Shown in pieces: positions 1 to 7,799 of a stretch of DNA of 64,000 bases. Every line of letters begins with the position of its first letter. The stretch's first letter is position 1. Where the stretch lies: positions 124,001-188,000 of the forward strand of contig NZ_FOLP01000001.1 of assembly GCF_900112425.1 (NCBI RefSeq). The letters are read 5' to 3'. A model generated the notes under the pieces. The model worked only from the letters and a program-made list of their open reading frames with translations. It was not told where the DNA came from and made no database searches. Source of the stretch: Variovorax sp. OK212. Lineage in GTDB: Bacteria > Pseudomonadota > Gammaproteobacteria > Burkholderiales > Burkholderiaceae_C. Both the position numbers and the translations under genes were made by a program.

Positions 1-194
1 TCGAAGCCGCGGAAGCACCGCGGCGTGTTCGTGTCGAGGCCGACCTCATCGCACGCCGCCTGGCTGATGAACAAGGGGCGGTGCAAGCCTACGAGCAGCG
101 ACAGCAGGACGAAGCGCCATCAGTGGTCGCTGCGCGGGCCACGGCTGACGATGTGCTTGACTTTGATTTCATTTTTCCATTTGACACCCCATGA
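1..194 (+). CDS. C-terminal end of an unidentified protein (5' truncated)
   Basis: An open frame enters from the left edge (first full codon at 3) and ends at TGA 192-194. It encodes about 63 residues rich in Ala, Glu, Arg and Gln and ends in an acidic-aromatic tail, DFDFIFPFDTP. The stop overlaps the ATG of the next gene in an ATGA, which suggests co-translation with the sugar kinase in one polysaccharide operon. Too little is present to name a family; a polysaccharide biosynthesis role is inferred from position only. Confidence 0.5.
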   Translation, partial: EAAEAPRRVRVEADLIARRLADEQGAVQAYEQRQQDEAPSVVAARATADDVLDFDFIFPFDTP

Positions 195-1180
195 TCATTA
201 GCCGGACACCGTTGCGGATGAGTTTTGTTGGAGGCGGAAGCGATCTGCCAAGCTACTACCGACAGCATGGCGGTGCAGTGCTTTCGACCGCCGTAGATAA
301 ATATGTCTATGTGAGCGTCAACAAGAAGTTCGATGGCGGAATCCGAATTGCGTATTCCAAGACCGAAGAGGTCGACCACATCGAAAAGATCGAGCATCGC
401 CTGGTTCATGCGACGCTTCAAATGTTGGAAATCCAAGGTGGTATTGAAGTCACGAGCACTGCCGATATTCCCTCACGCGGCACCGGGCTAGGGTCGTCCA
501 GTGCCTTTACCGTCGGGTTGATCAACGTACTTTCGGCCTATTTGGGGCGGCATGTCTCGGCAGAACAGCTGGGGCGATTGAGCTGCGAAATTGAAATTGA
601 GCGGTGCAACGAACCGATCGGAAAACAGGATCAGTATGCGTCGGCGTACGGTGGATTGAGCCTCATTGAATTCAAACCGGATGACAGCGTTTTGGTGACG
701 CCGCTCGTGTTGCAGCGAAAGATCCGAGAGGCCATTGAAAGCAGTATTGTTGTTTTTTACACGGGTATTACGCGCAGCGCTTCGGGCATCCTGAAAGAGC
801 AGTCATCGAATGTGGCTGACAGTGCGAGCAAGCAAAAGATGCTGAGCCGCATGGTTGAGCTGGTTTATGAATTACGCGACGAATTACAGAGCGGCCATTT
901 GGACTCGATGGGTGAAATTCTCGATGAAAACTGGCGGCTAAAAAAGCAATTGGCCTCTGGCATCACCAGCAGCGCAATTGATGACTGGTATGTGAAGGCC
1001 AAAGCCAATGGCGCGCTCGGTGGTAAATTGTTGGGTGCGGGCGCAGGCGGATTTTTGATGTTCTATGCGCCGCCTGAACGCCATGATGCTATTGAAAAGG
1101 CGCTCGGCCTGCGCCGGATAAATTTCGGATTTGAACCTTTGGGGAGTCGAATAATTTTCTACAATCCGACTGACCTGTAG
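191..1180 (+). CDS. GHMP-family sugar kinase (heptose-7-phosphate kinase HddA-like)
   Basis: A 329-residue GHMP kinase, probably phosphorylating the anomeric position of a sugar or sugar phosphate for nucleotide-sugar synthesis in the cytoplasm. The N-terminus has the RTPLRMSFVGGGSDLP substrate-binding segment (residues 5-20) typical of the D-glycero-alpha-D-manno-heptose 7-phosphate kinase branch. The ATP-binding GTGLGSSS motif is at about 97-104, and the C-terminal GAGAGGF motif is near 283-289. Length is normal for HddA-like kinases (about 330-350). The start overlaps the upstream stop by four bases. Nearby glycosyltransferases suggest it supplies an activated sugar for the glycan. No GmhA, HddC or GmhB partner is in the window, so the exact substrate is not certain. 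Confidence 0.8.
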   Translation: MIISRTPLRMSFVGGGSDLPSYYRQHGGAVLSTAVDKYVYVSVNKKFDGGIRIAYSKTEEVDHIEKIEHRLVHATLQMLEIQGGIEVTSTADIPSRGTGLGSSSAFTVGLINVLSAYLGRHVSAEQLGRLSCEIEIERCNEPIGKQDQYASAYGGLSLIEFKPDDSVLVTPLVLQRKIREAIESSIVVFYTGITRSASGILKEQSSNVADSASKQKMLSRMVELVYELRDELQSGHLDSMGEILDENWRLKKQLASGITSSAIDDWYVKAKANGALGGKLLGAGAGGFLMFYAPPERHDAIEKALGLRRINFGFEPLGSRIIFYNPTDL

Positions 1181-1185
1181 TTTTA

Positions 1186-1257
1186 ATGGGCATCTGCTCT
1201 GCGCCTGCAATAGTTTGCGCAAACTATCATCTTGAATTAAAAAATAAAACTGCCCAT
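1186..1257 (+). promoter_or_regulatory. Inverted repeat enclosing a perfect palindrome and covering the next start codon
   Basis: ATGGGCA at 1186-1192 is the exact reverse complement of TGCCCAT at 1251-1257. The right arm contains the first two bases of the glycosyltransferase ATG (1256). Inside lies a perfect 18-bp palindrome, ATAGTTTGC/GCAAACTAT (1210-1227). No Shine-Dalgarno sequence precedes 1256. In RNA the outer stem would hide the start codon; the inner palindrome could be a protein site or a hairpin. Function is inferred from symmetry only. Confidence 0.4.
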
Positions 1258-3145
1258 GTATCCTCCACGCGTATCAGTTGTCATCCCAACGCGAAATTCC
1301 GAAAAATATCTGAAGGAGGCGTTGAACAGCATCCTGGGGCAGACTTTCACGGATTTTGAAGTTCTGATTGTTGATGACAATTCGACAGATGGCACTTTGG
1401 ACCTCATTCGCGGCTATGAGGACTCTCGCATCACAGTGTTGAAAGGGCCAGGCAAAGGTCTTGCTGCCGCATTGAATTTTGCTTATCGCGAAGCTCGAGG
1501 CGAATTCATTGCACGCATGGATGCGGATGACATTGCGGAAGTCACGAGACTCGGAAAGCAGGTGGCGTTTCTCGAGGAGCATCTCGACGTAGGGGTTTGC
1601 GGAACGAAATTTCAGCAGTTCATGGACGGTGATGCCATTCACCATCACATGGAGAACGTCCGCTATGTCGACATGCTCATGGGTTGCTATATCGGTCATC
1701 CTACGACAATGCTGCGACGCCAGCTGTTCGCCGAAAACAATCTCTTCTATGACGAGTCGATGCGTTTTAGCGAGGATTATGATTTGTGGACGCGTGCCAT
1801 TCGGGTCACGAAATTGGGAAATGTCCAAGAGGTCTTGCTTCGCTATCGCCGCCACAATGAAAGTGCGTCGATTGCGCATATGGACGAAATGCATCGGCTG
1901 GACGTCGGTGTCAAGATCCGGATGATCGGTTACCTCGTGGGCGACCTGTCACCAGCCGATGTTGCACAGATCACAGCAATGTTGAGGGGCGAGTCCGTCG
2001 ATGAAGCCGGCCGGCTTGATATGCTGGCGAAATTGATGGCATCCATCAAGCGCACCGACCTTTGCTCGCCAATTGAGCTGGCCTCCGTTTTCCATCAGAT
2101 CAAGCCGCTGGCCAGAGATGATTTTGCTCGCCTGTGCAGCGACATCATTAGCGATATTCCGATCTTCGTCATCTCGTTCAACCATCTGACTTATCTGCAG
2201 GCAAGTATTGATTACTTTGAAAAAGCAGGATTCAAGAACATCCATATCATCGATAATGCCTCAGCGTATCCGCCGCTTGTCGAGTATCTGCGTGCCTCCC
2301 CGCACAGGGTGCACTATATGGGGATCAACTATAAACATACAGTTTTGTTCGACTCTTTGAAATTCAAAAAGATTGTCGATTCAAACTATTTTGTGTTGAC
2401 CGACCCGGATGTCCTTCCCGTCGAAGAATGTCCATTGAATTTTCTGTATGCTTTTCTTGATGTCTTGCTGAGCCACCCAGCCAAGAACAAGGTCGGATTT
2501 TCCCTCAAGCTAGATGATCTGCCGGATCACTATGAGCTGAAGGAAAATGTTCTCAAGTGGGAAGGGCGGTTCTACGCGAAGCCGAAGGAGCATGGCGCGC
2601 TGACGGCTTACGATGCGCCGGTGGACACGACATTTGCGTTGTATCGTCCACGGAAAGAATGGCGTACGTCTGATTTCTTCTCTGCATTCCGAATGGGTTA
2701 CCCATACGAAGCGAGGCATTTGCCGTGGTACCGGGATCTTTCGAAGCTGACGGACGAAGAAATTTACTATCGCAGTCTGGATCAGGGAAGTAGTAATTGG
2801 AACGGCACGATGAGTGCCGAGCAGCTTCACAAGAAATATGGTACTGGAGTGGCGCCAGATGCAAATGCTGATCAGGTGAAGGAACAGGATGCGCAAGCTG
2901 TACTACAGAATACCTTTGGCGACACCTTCAAGCGTCGCCGTATTGGCGAGCTGCGTGGATATTTTCTCAACGGCCGCTGGCCCTTGCTAAATTTGCAAAC
3001 TGTTCCCGGCGAGAGTATCTGTACGACGCTTTATGTTTTTGGAAAATTCCCTCTGATGAGCAAAACTACAGACATCCAAAATCACGTATATCGCGTGTTT
3101 GGTGTACTTCCTGTGTGGAAGAAGGATAAGGAGGATATTGAATGA
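1256..3145 (+). CDS. Two-domain glycosyltransferase (GT2 N-terminal domain)
   Basis: A 629-residue protein. Residues about 4-215 form a GT-A family 2 domain: VSVVIPTRNSEKYL start, nucleotide-binding VDDNSTD near 39-45, and the metal-binding DADD at about 89-92. Residues about 300-560 hold a second, divergent glycosyltransferase-like region (PIFVISFNHLTYL, HIIDNAS, then LTDPDV as a possible DxD). It probably adds one or two sugars to a lipid-linked glycan at the cytoplasmic membrane face. It lacks an evident Shine-Dalgarno, and its ATG lies in an inverted-repeat arm. Its stop overlaps the next ATG (ATGA). The gene is AT-richer than the bulk of the window, as expected for a transferred O-antigen gene. 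Donor and acceptor cannot be read from sequence. Confidence 0.8.
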   Translation: MYPPRVSVVIPTRNSEKYLKEALNSILGQTFTDFEVLIVDDNSTDGTLDLIRGYEDSRITVLKGPGKGLAAALNFAYREARGEFIARMDADDIAEVTRLGKQVAFLEEHLDVGVCGTKFQQFMDGDAIHHHMENVRYVDMLMGCYIGHPTTMLRRQLFAENNLFYDESMRFSEDYDLWTRAIRVTKLGNVQEVLLRYRRHNESASIAHMDEMHRLDVGVKIRMIGYLVGDLSPADVAQITAMLRGESVDEAGRLDMLAKLMASIKRTDLCSPIELASVFHQIKPLARDDFARLCSDIISDIPIFVISFNHLTYLQASIDYFEKAGFKNIHIIDNASAYPPLVEYLRASPHRVHYMGINYKHTVLFDSLKFKKIVDSNYFVLTDPDVLPVEECPLNFLYAFLDVLLSHPAKNKVGFSLKLDDLPDHYELKENVLKWEGRFYAKPKEHGALTAYDAPVDTTFALYRPRKEWRTSDFFSAFRMGYPYEARHLPWYRDLSKLTDEEIYYRSLDQGSSNWNGTMSAEQLHKKYGTGVAPDANADQVKEQDAQAVLQNTFGDTFKRRRIGELRGYFLNGRWPLLNLQTVPGESICTTLYVFGKFPLMSKTTDIQNHVYRVFGVLPVWKKDKEDIE

Positions 3146-5142
3146 AGCGTTTGTGTCTTTTTGCTGGCTATAGTCCCGAAAATAGGGTCGATGACTATGT
3201 GATTTATTATTTAAGCGAGCTTTCCAAGTTTGCTGATGTTTATTATCAGGCGGCAAGCCATGCCAGCGAGGAGGAGCTTCAAAAGCTGGATAAGGTCACT
3301 CGCGGGCGATGGGCGCAGGCGCATGAAAAGTACGATTTCGGCTCTTGGCAGAAATTGATTTTTCGGCTTGGGTGGCAGGAGATAGAAAAGTATGACGCTG
3401 TCATCCTGGCGAATGACAGCAACTATGGCCCTGTACGAGACCTTGCAGAAATCTTCGACCGCATGGACTCTGCGGGTCTGGATGTGTGGGGCATCACTGA
3501 GAATTATGGCAACGCACGGCACCTGCAGAGTTATTTCTTGACACTGAACCGGCCAGTTGTCGGGAGCGCATTTTTTCGGAATTTCTTCGAATCCATTGCG
3601 ATCGAAGAGTCAAAGCAGAGAATATGTGAAAAATATGAAATCGGATTCAGCAAGCTGCTTGCTGAGAATGGATTTTCCTTTGCGCCATTAATTGACAGAT
3701 CCGTTCTTGAAATTCCGTTCGGTGAAGATATTTCGACCTATCAGAACACGCTTCTTCAGAACGGTTCGCCCTTCCTGAAGCGCAAGGTATTTTCATCGCG
3801 CAACTTTGCGAATGAAAACCTCACGCAGACGCGGGCGCTGTTGGAAGAGCGGAAGTACCCACTTGCCTGGATCGCCCCCCCCGCGGAGCGGCATGAGCCT
3901 GTGTGCGAAGAGGAGCCGGAGGCCGCGCAAACGCAATTGGAAGCGCTTGTGAAGCGCGCGGGGGACTTTCAGGCGCAAGAGGGATTGCCGCCAGTGGCGC
4001 CCCTGTCAATTCGCGCTTTGGTCAAGCGGATGTTGAAGCCGTTCTACCAACCTTTCAAATTGAGGGTGGTCGACAAGCTGGCCGGCATTGAGCATCGAGT
4101 CGGTCATCTTGCAGAAAAGACTGTCAAGATCGACAGTGATGTCGGTGATCTGCGAAGCGATGTCGGCGCGCTGCGAAGTTCGGTCGACGGCTTGCCCAGT
4201 TTCTTTGTCGATGTTCGCGCGCAAGTGTCGGGCTTGGCTCAAGGGTCTCGCGACACCGCCGCGCAAATAGCCGCTCTCCAAGTCCAGATGACGGCGCTTT
4301 CTCGGAACTCGACAAACACGCTCAGCCGCGTGAGTGATGTTCAGACATCCGTCGCGGAGCTGCACGGGCATCTGGACTGGGTGCAACGGGATATCCTGAT
4401 TGCGCTGATGTCGAATATCGATCTCAAAAGCTTGCAGGGCTTCAAGTGCGTCACGGACTATCCAGTGGCCTACGACAGTCCGGATCACATTCATCCTGTA
4501 GGAACGGTTCTCGATCACACGCGGCATCCACGCTTCATCCGCGCTTGCGAGGACTTCTTTGGTTCTTCTGGCAATCAGTTGTCTTTCTTGGACCTCGGCT
4601 GTTCAGCGGGGGGGATGGTGCTCGACGCAGTCCTGCGGGGCCATATTGGCGTTGGCCTTGAGGGAAGCGACATCTCCAGGCTGCAGCAACGTGCTGAATG
4701 GCGGCTTCTCCGCGATTCCCTCTTCACGTGTGATGTGACCCGCCCCTTTGAGCTTGGCCGCGGCGAGGTCGAAACATTCAAGTTCGACGTGATCTCAGCC
4801 TGGGAAGTGCTCGAGCATCTGACAGCCGAGGGGGTGGAGGGCCTGTTTGCCAATCTTGCACGCCATACTCGTCCGGGAAGCATCTTCGCCTGCTCAATCT
4901 CCCAGGTAGACGGTGGCTTCACGGAAGATGGCACCCCCTTGCACCAAACGTTGGAGCCGCTTCCTTGGTGGCAAGAGCGGGCAGCGAAATATGGCTTTGA
5001 CGTACTAGATTCAAAGGCCTTCCTGCCGCTGGACTTCGCTCGGGGCAATGGCAATTCCAGCGTTTACTATCGTCCAGCGCACAGCTACCAGGAGAAGGAC
5101 GGCGATTGCTTCCTCGTCGTTTTTCAGCGTCGAAGAGGCTAA
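3142..5142 (+). CDS. RgpF-like glycosyltransferase fused through a coiled coil to a SAM methyltransferase
   Basis: A 666-residue multidomain protein. The N-terminal ~200 residues resemble the rhamnan synthesis protein F family (KRLCLFAGYSPENRVDDYV, LANDSNYGPV, WGITENY, FRNFFESI). A Pro/Glu-rich linker (about 230-290) leads to a heptad-like segment (about 308-413) with repeated 'DVG-LRS' and 'VS-L' units, probably a coiled coil setting the spacing of the enzyme heads. Residues about 440-660 are a class I methyltransferase with SAM motif LDLGCSAGG near 482-490 and an AWEVLEHL motif. By analogy with O-antigen systems in which coiled-coil proteins control chain length and terminal modification, it may extend and cap the polysaccharide; that is inference. 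It is coupled to the upstream glycosyltransferase by ATGA overlap and ends the AT-richer operon. Confidence 0.75.
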   Translation: MKRLCLFAGYSPENRVDDYVIYYLSELSKFADVYYQAASHASEEELQKLDKVTRGRWAQAHEKYDFGSWQKLIFRLGWQEIEKYDAVILANDSNYGPVRDLAEIFDRMDSAGLDVWGITENYGNARHLQSYFLTLNRPVVGSAFFRNFFESIAIEESKQRICEKYEIGFSKLLAENGFSFAPLIDRSVLEIPFGEDISTYQNTLLQNGSPFLKRKVFSSRNFANENLTQTRALLEERKYPLAWIAPPAERHEPVCEEEPEAAQTQLEALVKRAGDFQAQEGLPPVAPLSIRALVKRMLKPFYQPFKLRVVDKLAGIEHRVGHLAEKTVKIDSDVGDLRSDVGALRSSVDGLPSFFVDVRAQVSGLAQGSRDTAAQIAALQVQMTALSRNSTNTLSRVSDVQTSVAELHGHLDWVQRDILIALMSNIDLKSLQGFKCVTDYPVAYDSPDHIHPVGTVLDHTRHPRFIRACEDFFGSSGNQLSFLDLGCSAGGMVLDAVLRGHIGVGLEGSDISRLQQRAEWRLLRDSLFTCDVTRPFELGRGEVETFKFDVISAWEVLEHLTAEGVEGLFANLARHTRPGSIFACSISQVDGGFTEDGTPLHQTLEPLPWWQERAAKYGFDVLDSKAFLPLDFARGNGNSSVYYRPAHSYQEKDGDCFLVVFQRRRG

Positions 5143-5148
5143 GGGTTT

Positions 5149-5197
5149 CGGCCACGGAATTGCGGTGGCCGCGTAAGTTGCTTACGTGGGTCCGTGG
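5149..5197. repeat. Cluster of nested short palindromes
   Basis: Just after the stop at 5142 are three overlapping symmetries: CGGCCAC (5149-5155) with GTGGCCG (5165-5171); CGTAAG-TTG-CTTACG (5172-5186); and CCACGGA (5152-5158) with TCCGTGG (5191-5197). There is no T-run, so it is not a classical intrinsic terminator. It may be a Rho-dependent 3' end or a REP-like sequence. The rest of 5198-5303 shows nothing I can name. Confidence 0.4.
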
Positions 5198-5303
5198 AAC
5201 TTCTGACGGCACGCCGCGCGGCTGAGTTGCTGAGCCTTGGCTCGGTTTCCTAAGGGTCACGGCTGGCGCGACTCGGCGCACTTCCTGGGGCGCAATCCTC
5301 GAT

Positions 5304-5322
5304 AGTCCGCCCTGAGCAATCC
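5304..5322 (+). repeat. Left terminal inverted repeat of the IS5-family relic
   Basis: A 19-bp end, 18/19 identical to the inverted right end at 6339-6357; the one difference is G versus A at position 12. It marks the outer boundary because similarity stops on both sides. Confidence 0.75.
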
Positions 5323-5429
5323 TCAACCCTTTGATCTTGTTGGTGATTTCGATACCTCCTCGGTGCACGAATTGCAAGGTGATACGTTGAACAATGCAGT
5401 TTCCTTGTAGATTTCGACGAGGTTTTTCG

Positions 5430-6324
5430 ATGGGTCCCCAACTACCCCCAGCGCAGTCCGAGGAGTTTTTTCGTCCTCGGCTCGAGGGGCAGATCAACAC
5501 GGAGCATGCGCTGGTGCGACTGGCCGCGTTGATCGGCTGGAGCGGGATTGAGCGCACGTTCGATGCACACTTCAGTTGCGAGGTTTACCCACAGACCGAT
5601 CCCCCATCGATCCGAGCAGGCTCACGCGCTGGAGGACGCGCGTCGATGAGGAGGGGAGGGCGTTGTTGACGGCGACCATCGATGTTGCGCGCCGCGGCGG
5701 GGTCGTGAGGGCGTTCAGCGTGGATCGCGTTGTCGTCGATATGACCGTGATGCTCAAGACCATTGCGCACCCGACGTGCAGCGAGGTGCTGGAGCGAAGC
5801 CGCCAGCACCTGTTGAAAACCGCCGAAGAACACGGTCTGTGCCTGCGCCAGCCCTACAACCACAAGATCGGCGCATTGCTCGCTCGCACGGGCCGCATCC
5901 TCGCCCAGCGCACGAAGGACAAGAGCAAGAGCTGTATGCCTCGAAGGTCGAGTGCATCTCCAAGGGCCGGGCGCAAGCCGACCACGGCGATCGTGGGCAA
6001 GGGCCACTGGGACGTGGACATCGAAGATACACGCGTCCAGAGGTCAGGTCAGAAGCGCGACATCACCCGAATGCTGAGAGCGATGATCGATCGGCGCATC
6101 GCCATAAGCCCGTGATCGGGGACATGACGATGGACGGACGCCTCGCCCGGAACCCGCTCAAGGGTGCCTTGGGCGATGCGCTGCACGCGGTGAGGTGCAG
6201 CGCTGGTCAAAACCTGCGCCAGATTCTCGCGAAGCGGCGGCTTCTCTGCACTCGAATCGGCGTCGACCTGCATGCACTGCTGGCTGCACCGATGCCGACA
6301 GCGGTGCGTTGTGTCACGTTTTGA
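5430..6324 (+). pseudogene. Frameshifted and internally deleted IS5-family transposase
   Basis: Transposase segments are readable in three successive frames. An N-terminal part with EEFFRPRLEGQI and LVRLAALIGW starts at ATG 5430 and runs to about 5590. A middle part (about 5590-5935) has SRLTRWRTRV, VDRVVVDMTVM and IAHPTCSEVLERSRQHL, the expected DDE-region order for IS5 transposases. LYASKVECISKG sits in a third frame. C-terminal parts follow: SGQKRDITRMLRAMI, then VIGDMTMDGRLARNPLKGAL in another frame. The central stretch between the CISKG and SGQKR motifs is much shorter than in the family. The frameshifts and deletion mean it cannot make active enzyme. Confidence 0.8.
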
Positions 6325-6338
6325 ATTCATCTGAAGCC

Positions 6339-6357
6339 GGATTGTTCAGGGCGGACT
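6339..6357 (-). repeat. Right terminal inverted repeat of the IS5-family relic
   Basis: The reverse complement, AGTCCGCCCTGAACAATCC, matches the left end at 18 of 19 bases. About 90 bp of unique sequence then leads to the next gene. Confidence 0.75.
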
Positions 6358-6446
6358 GGATAATCGGCGCCTTGGCAGAACCTCCGATGAATGGTCGTCA
6401 AAAGCCGCCTATCTAACAATCAATCCCGGTGCTTGAGGACAAAAAA

Positions 6447-7799
6447 ATGAGTGTGCGTGCGCGCCGACTGTTGGCATTCTTGAAAGAGAACGGAGCCTCG
6501 GCAACGGTGCGGCTTCTTCGCACTAAATTAGGTGCGGCGGTTGCAGGCCGACCTGTGCTCAACAAGATCAAGGCGGGATCGTTGATCGCCGGAGTCGCCG
6601 GACCGCCGGGAACTGTCAGTGAAGTCGTCCGGTTTCAATTTCCCAGCCTTCAGCCGCTGGCGACCTACCTGATTCCGAGGCCTTCGCTTCCGCGTATCAG
6701 CCTGATTACCGACAGCATCGGCAGCGGCAGCCTGTTTGGTGGTGTAGGCACTGCACTGCTGTTTGCCGCGCAGTTGGCCAACCGAATGAATGCAACGCTG
6801 CGGATCGTGACGCGAACCGAAACGCCATCGCCGAAGAATGTGCTGCAGATACTGAGTGCCTACGGAATCCAGCTCCGACACGAGATCCAGTTTGCCTTTG
6901 CGCCTGTCCCTGGCAACGACGATGGAGCTGGACCGACCGATGGCGCAACGTCAGGTCTGGACATCGGCCCGGACGAGACGTTCGTCACCACCTCGTGGTG
7001 GACGACTGCCGCCGCGCTCTCCAGTGTTCCTCGAACCTCGATCGTCTACCTTCTTCAGGAGGACGAGCGGATGTTCTATCCGTTCGGGGAAGAGCGGGTT
7101 CAATGCGAGCAGGTTCTGCGCAGCGAAGATATCCGGTTCGTCGTCAATACGCGGCTCCTGTTCGATCATCTGGTCGACAACGGCCTGGAACAACTGAAAC
7201 GCAACGGGCTCTGGTTTGAACCCGCGTTTCCGAAATCGTTGTTCCAGCCGCGGCAGAACGAGTCGGGCGGCAAGAAGCGCTTCTTCTTCTATGCCCGGCC
7301 GAACAATCCGCGCAACCTGTTCCACATCGGCCTCGACATCATCGATCAGGCGATAAACAAGGGCATCCTCGACCTCGCGCAGTGGGATGTGTTTTTGGTC
7401 GGCAAAGACATTCCGAAGGTGATCTTCGGCGACGGCTACCTGCCCACGCAGTGCGAGGGCCTGAACTGGGAGGCGTATGCGGATCTCGCGGGAACGATTG
7501 ACCTCGGGCTGTGCCTGATGTGCACGCCGCACCCCAGCTACCCGCCGCTCGATCTCGCGGCCAGCGGCGCTGTCGTGGTGACCAACAAGTTTGGCAACAA
7601 GCAGGATCTGTCGAGCTATTCGCAGAACATCATTTGTGCCGATTTGGACACAGAGGCGCTTCTCGATGCGCTTCGTGAGGGCGTAGCGCTTGCGCAAGAC
7701 GGGGGGGCGCGCAGCCGCAATTTCGCTGCCAACGGTCTGAGCGGGGACTGGGCCCAGTCGTTCGAGACCACCCTCCAGTCGCTTGTGGCGGGGCGCTGA
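6447..7799 (+). CDS. Glycosyltransferase, WsaF-like (rhamnosyltransferase type)
   Basis: A 450-residue putative GT-B enzyme. Features that resemble the WsaF rhamnosyltransferase family: SLITDSIGSGSLFGGVGTAL (about 84-103, nucleotide-sugar side of the first Rossmann half), FVTTSWWTT, YLLQEDERMFYPFGE, FFFYARPNNPRNLF opening the C-terminal half, and a donor-binding end HPSYPPLDLAASGAVVVTN. It probably transfers rhamnose or a similar deoxysugar to a lipid-linked glycan. I chose ATG 6447 over GTG 6429 because GAGG at 6435-6438 lies eight bases before it. The stop overlaps the next ATG by one base (TGATG), so the next glycosyltransferase is translationally coupled. Confidence 0.75.
   Translation: MSVRARRLLAFLKENGASATVRLLRTKLGAAVAGRPVLNKIKAGSLIAGVAGPPGTVSEVVRFQFPSLQPLATYLIPRPSLPRISLITDSIGSGSLFGGVGTALLFAAQLANRMNATLRIVTRTETPSPKNVLQILSAYGIQLRHEIQFAFAPVPGNDDGAGPTDGATSGLDIGPDETFVTTSWWTTAAALSSVPRTSIVYLLQEDERMFYPFGEERVQCEQVLRSEDIRFVVNTRLLFDHLVDNGLEQLKRNGLWFEPAFPKSLFQPRQNESGGKKRFFFYARPNNPRNLFHIGLDIIDQAINKGILDLAQWDVFLVGKDIPKVIFGDGYLPTQCEGLNWEAYADLAGTIDLGLCLMCTPHPSYPPLDLAASGAVVVTNKFGNKQDLSSYSQNIICADLDTEALLDALREGVALAQDGGARSRNFAANGLSGDWAQSFETTLQSLVAGR

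Larger units (their letters stand above)
5304..6357 (+). mobile_element. Decayed IS5-family insertion sequence with terminal inverted repeats
   Basis: The left end AGTCCGCCCTGAGCAATCC (5304-5322) matches the reverse complement of the right end (6339-6357) at 18 of 19 positions. The enclosed ~1.05 kb carries fragments of an IS5-type transposase in three frames. An intact element of this kind is about 1.2 kb, so internal sequence has been lost. The outside flanks are CGAT on the left and GGAT on the right, at best an imperfect target duplication. The element separates an AT-richer glycosyltransferase operon from a GC-rich one and may mark an old insertion or recombination point. Confidence 0.75.

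Noticed and set aside
5198..5303. Possible extra gene fragment on the minus strand
   Set aside because: Short frames there contain no recognisable motif, and the right part is the outer flank of the IS terminal repeat.
6429..6446. GTG start for the WsaF-like glycosyltransferase
   Set aside because: GAGG at 6435-6438 is correctly spaced for ATG 6447 and lies inside the extra codons.
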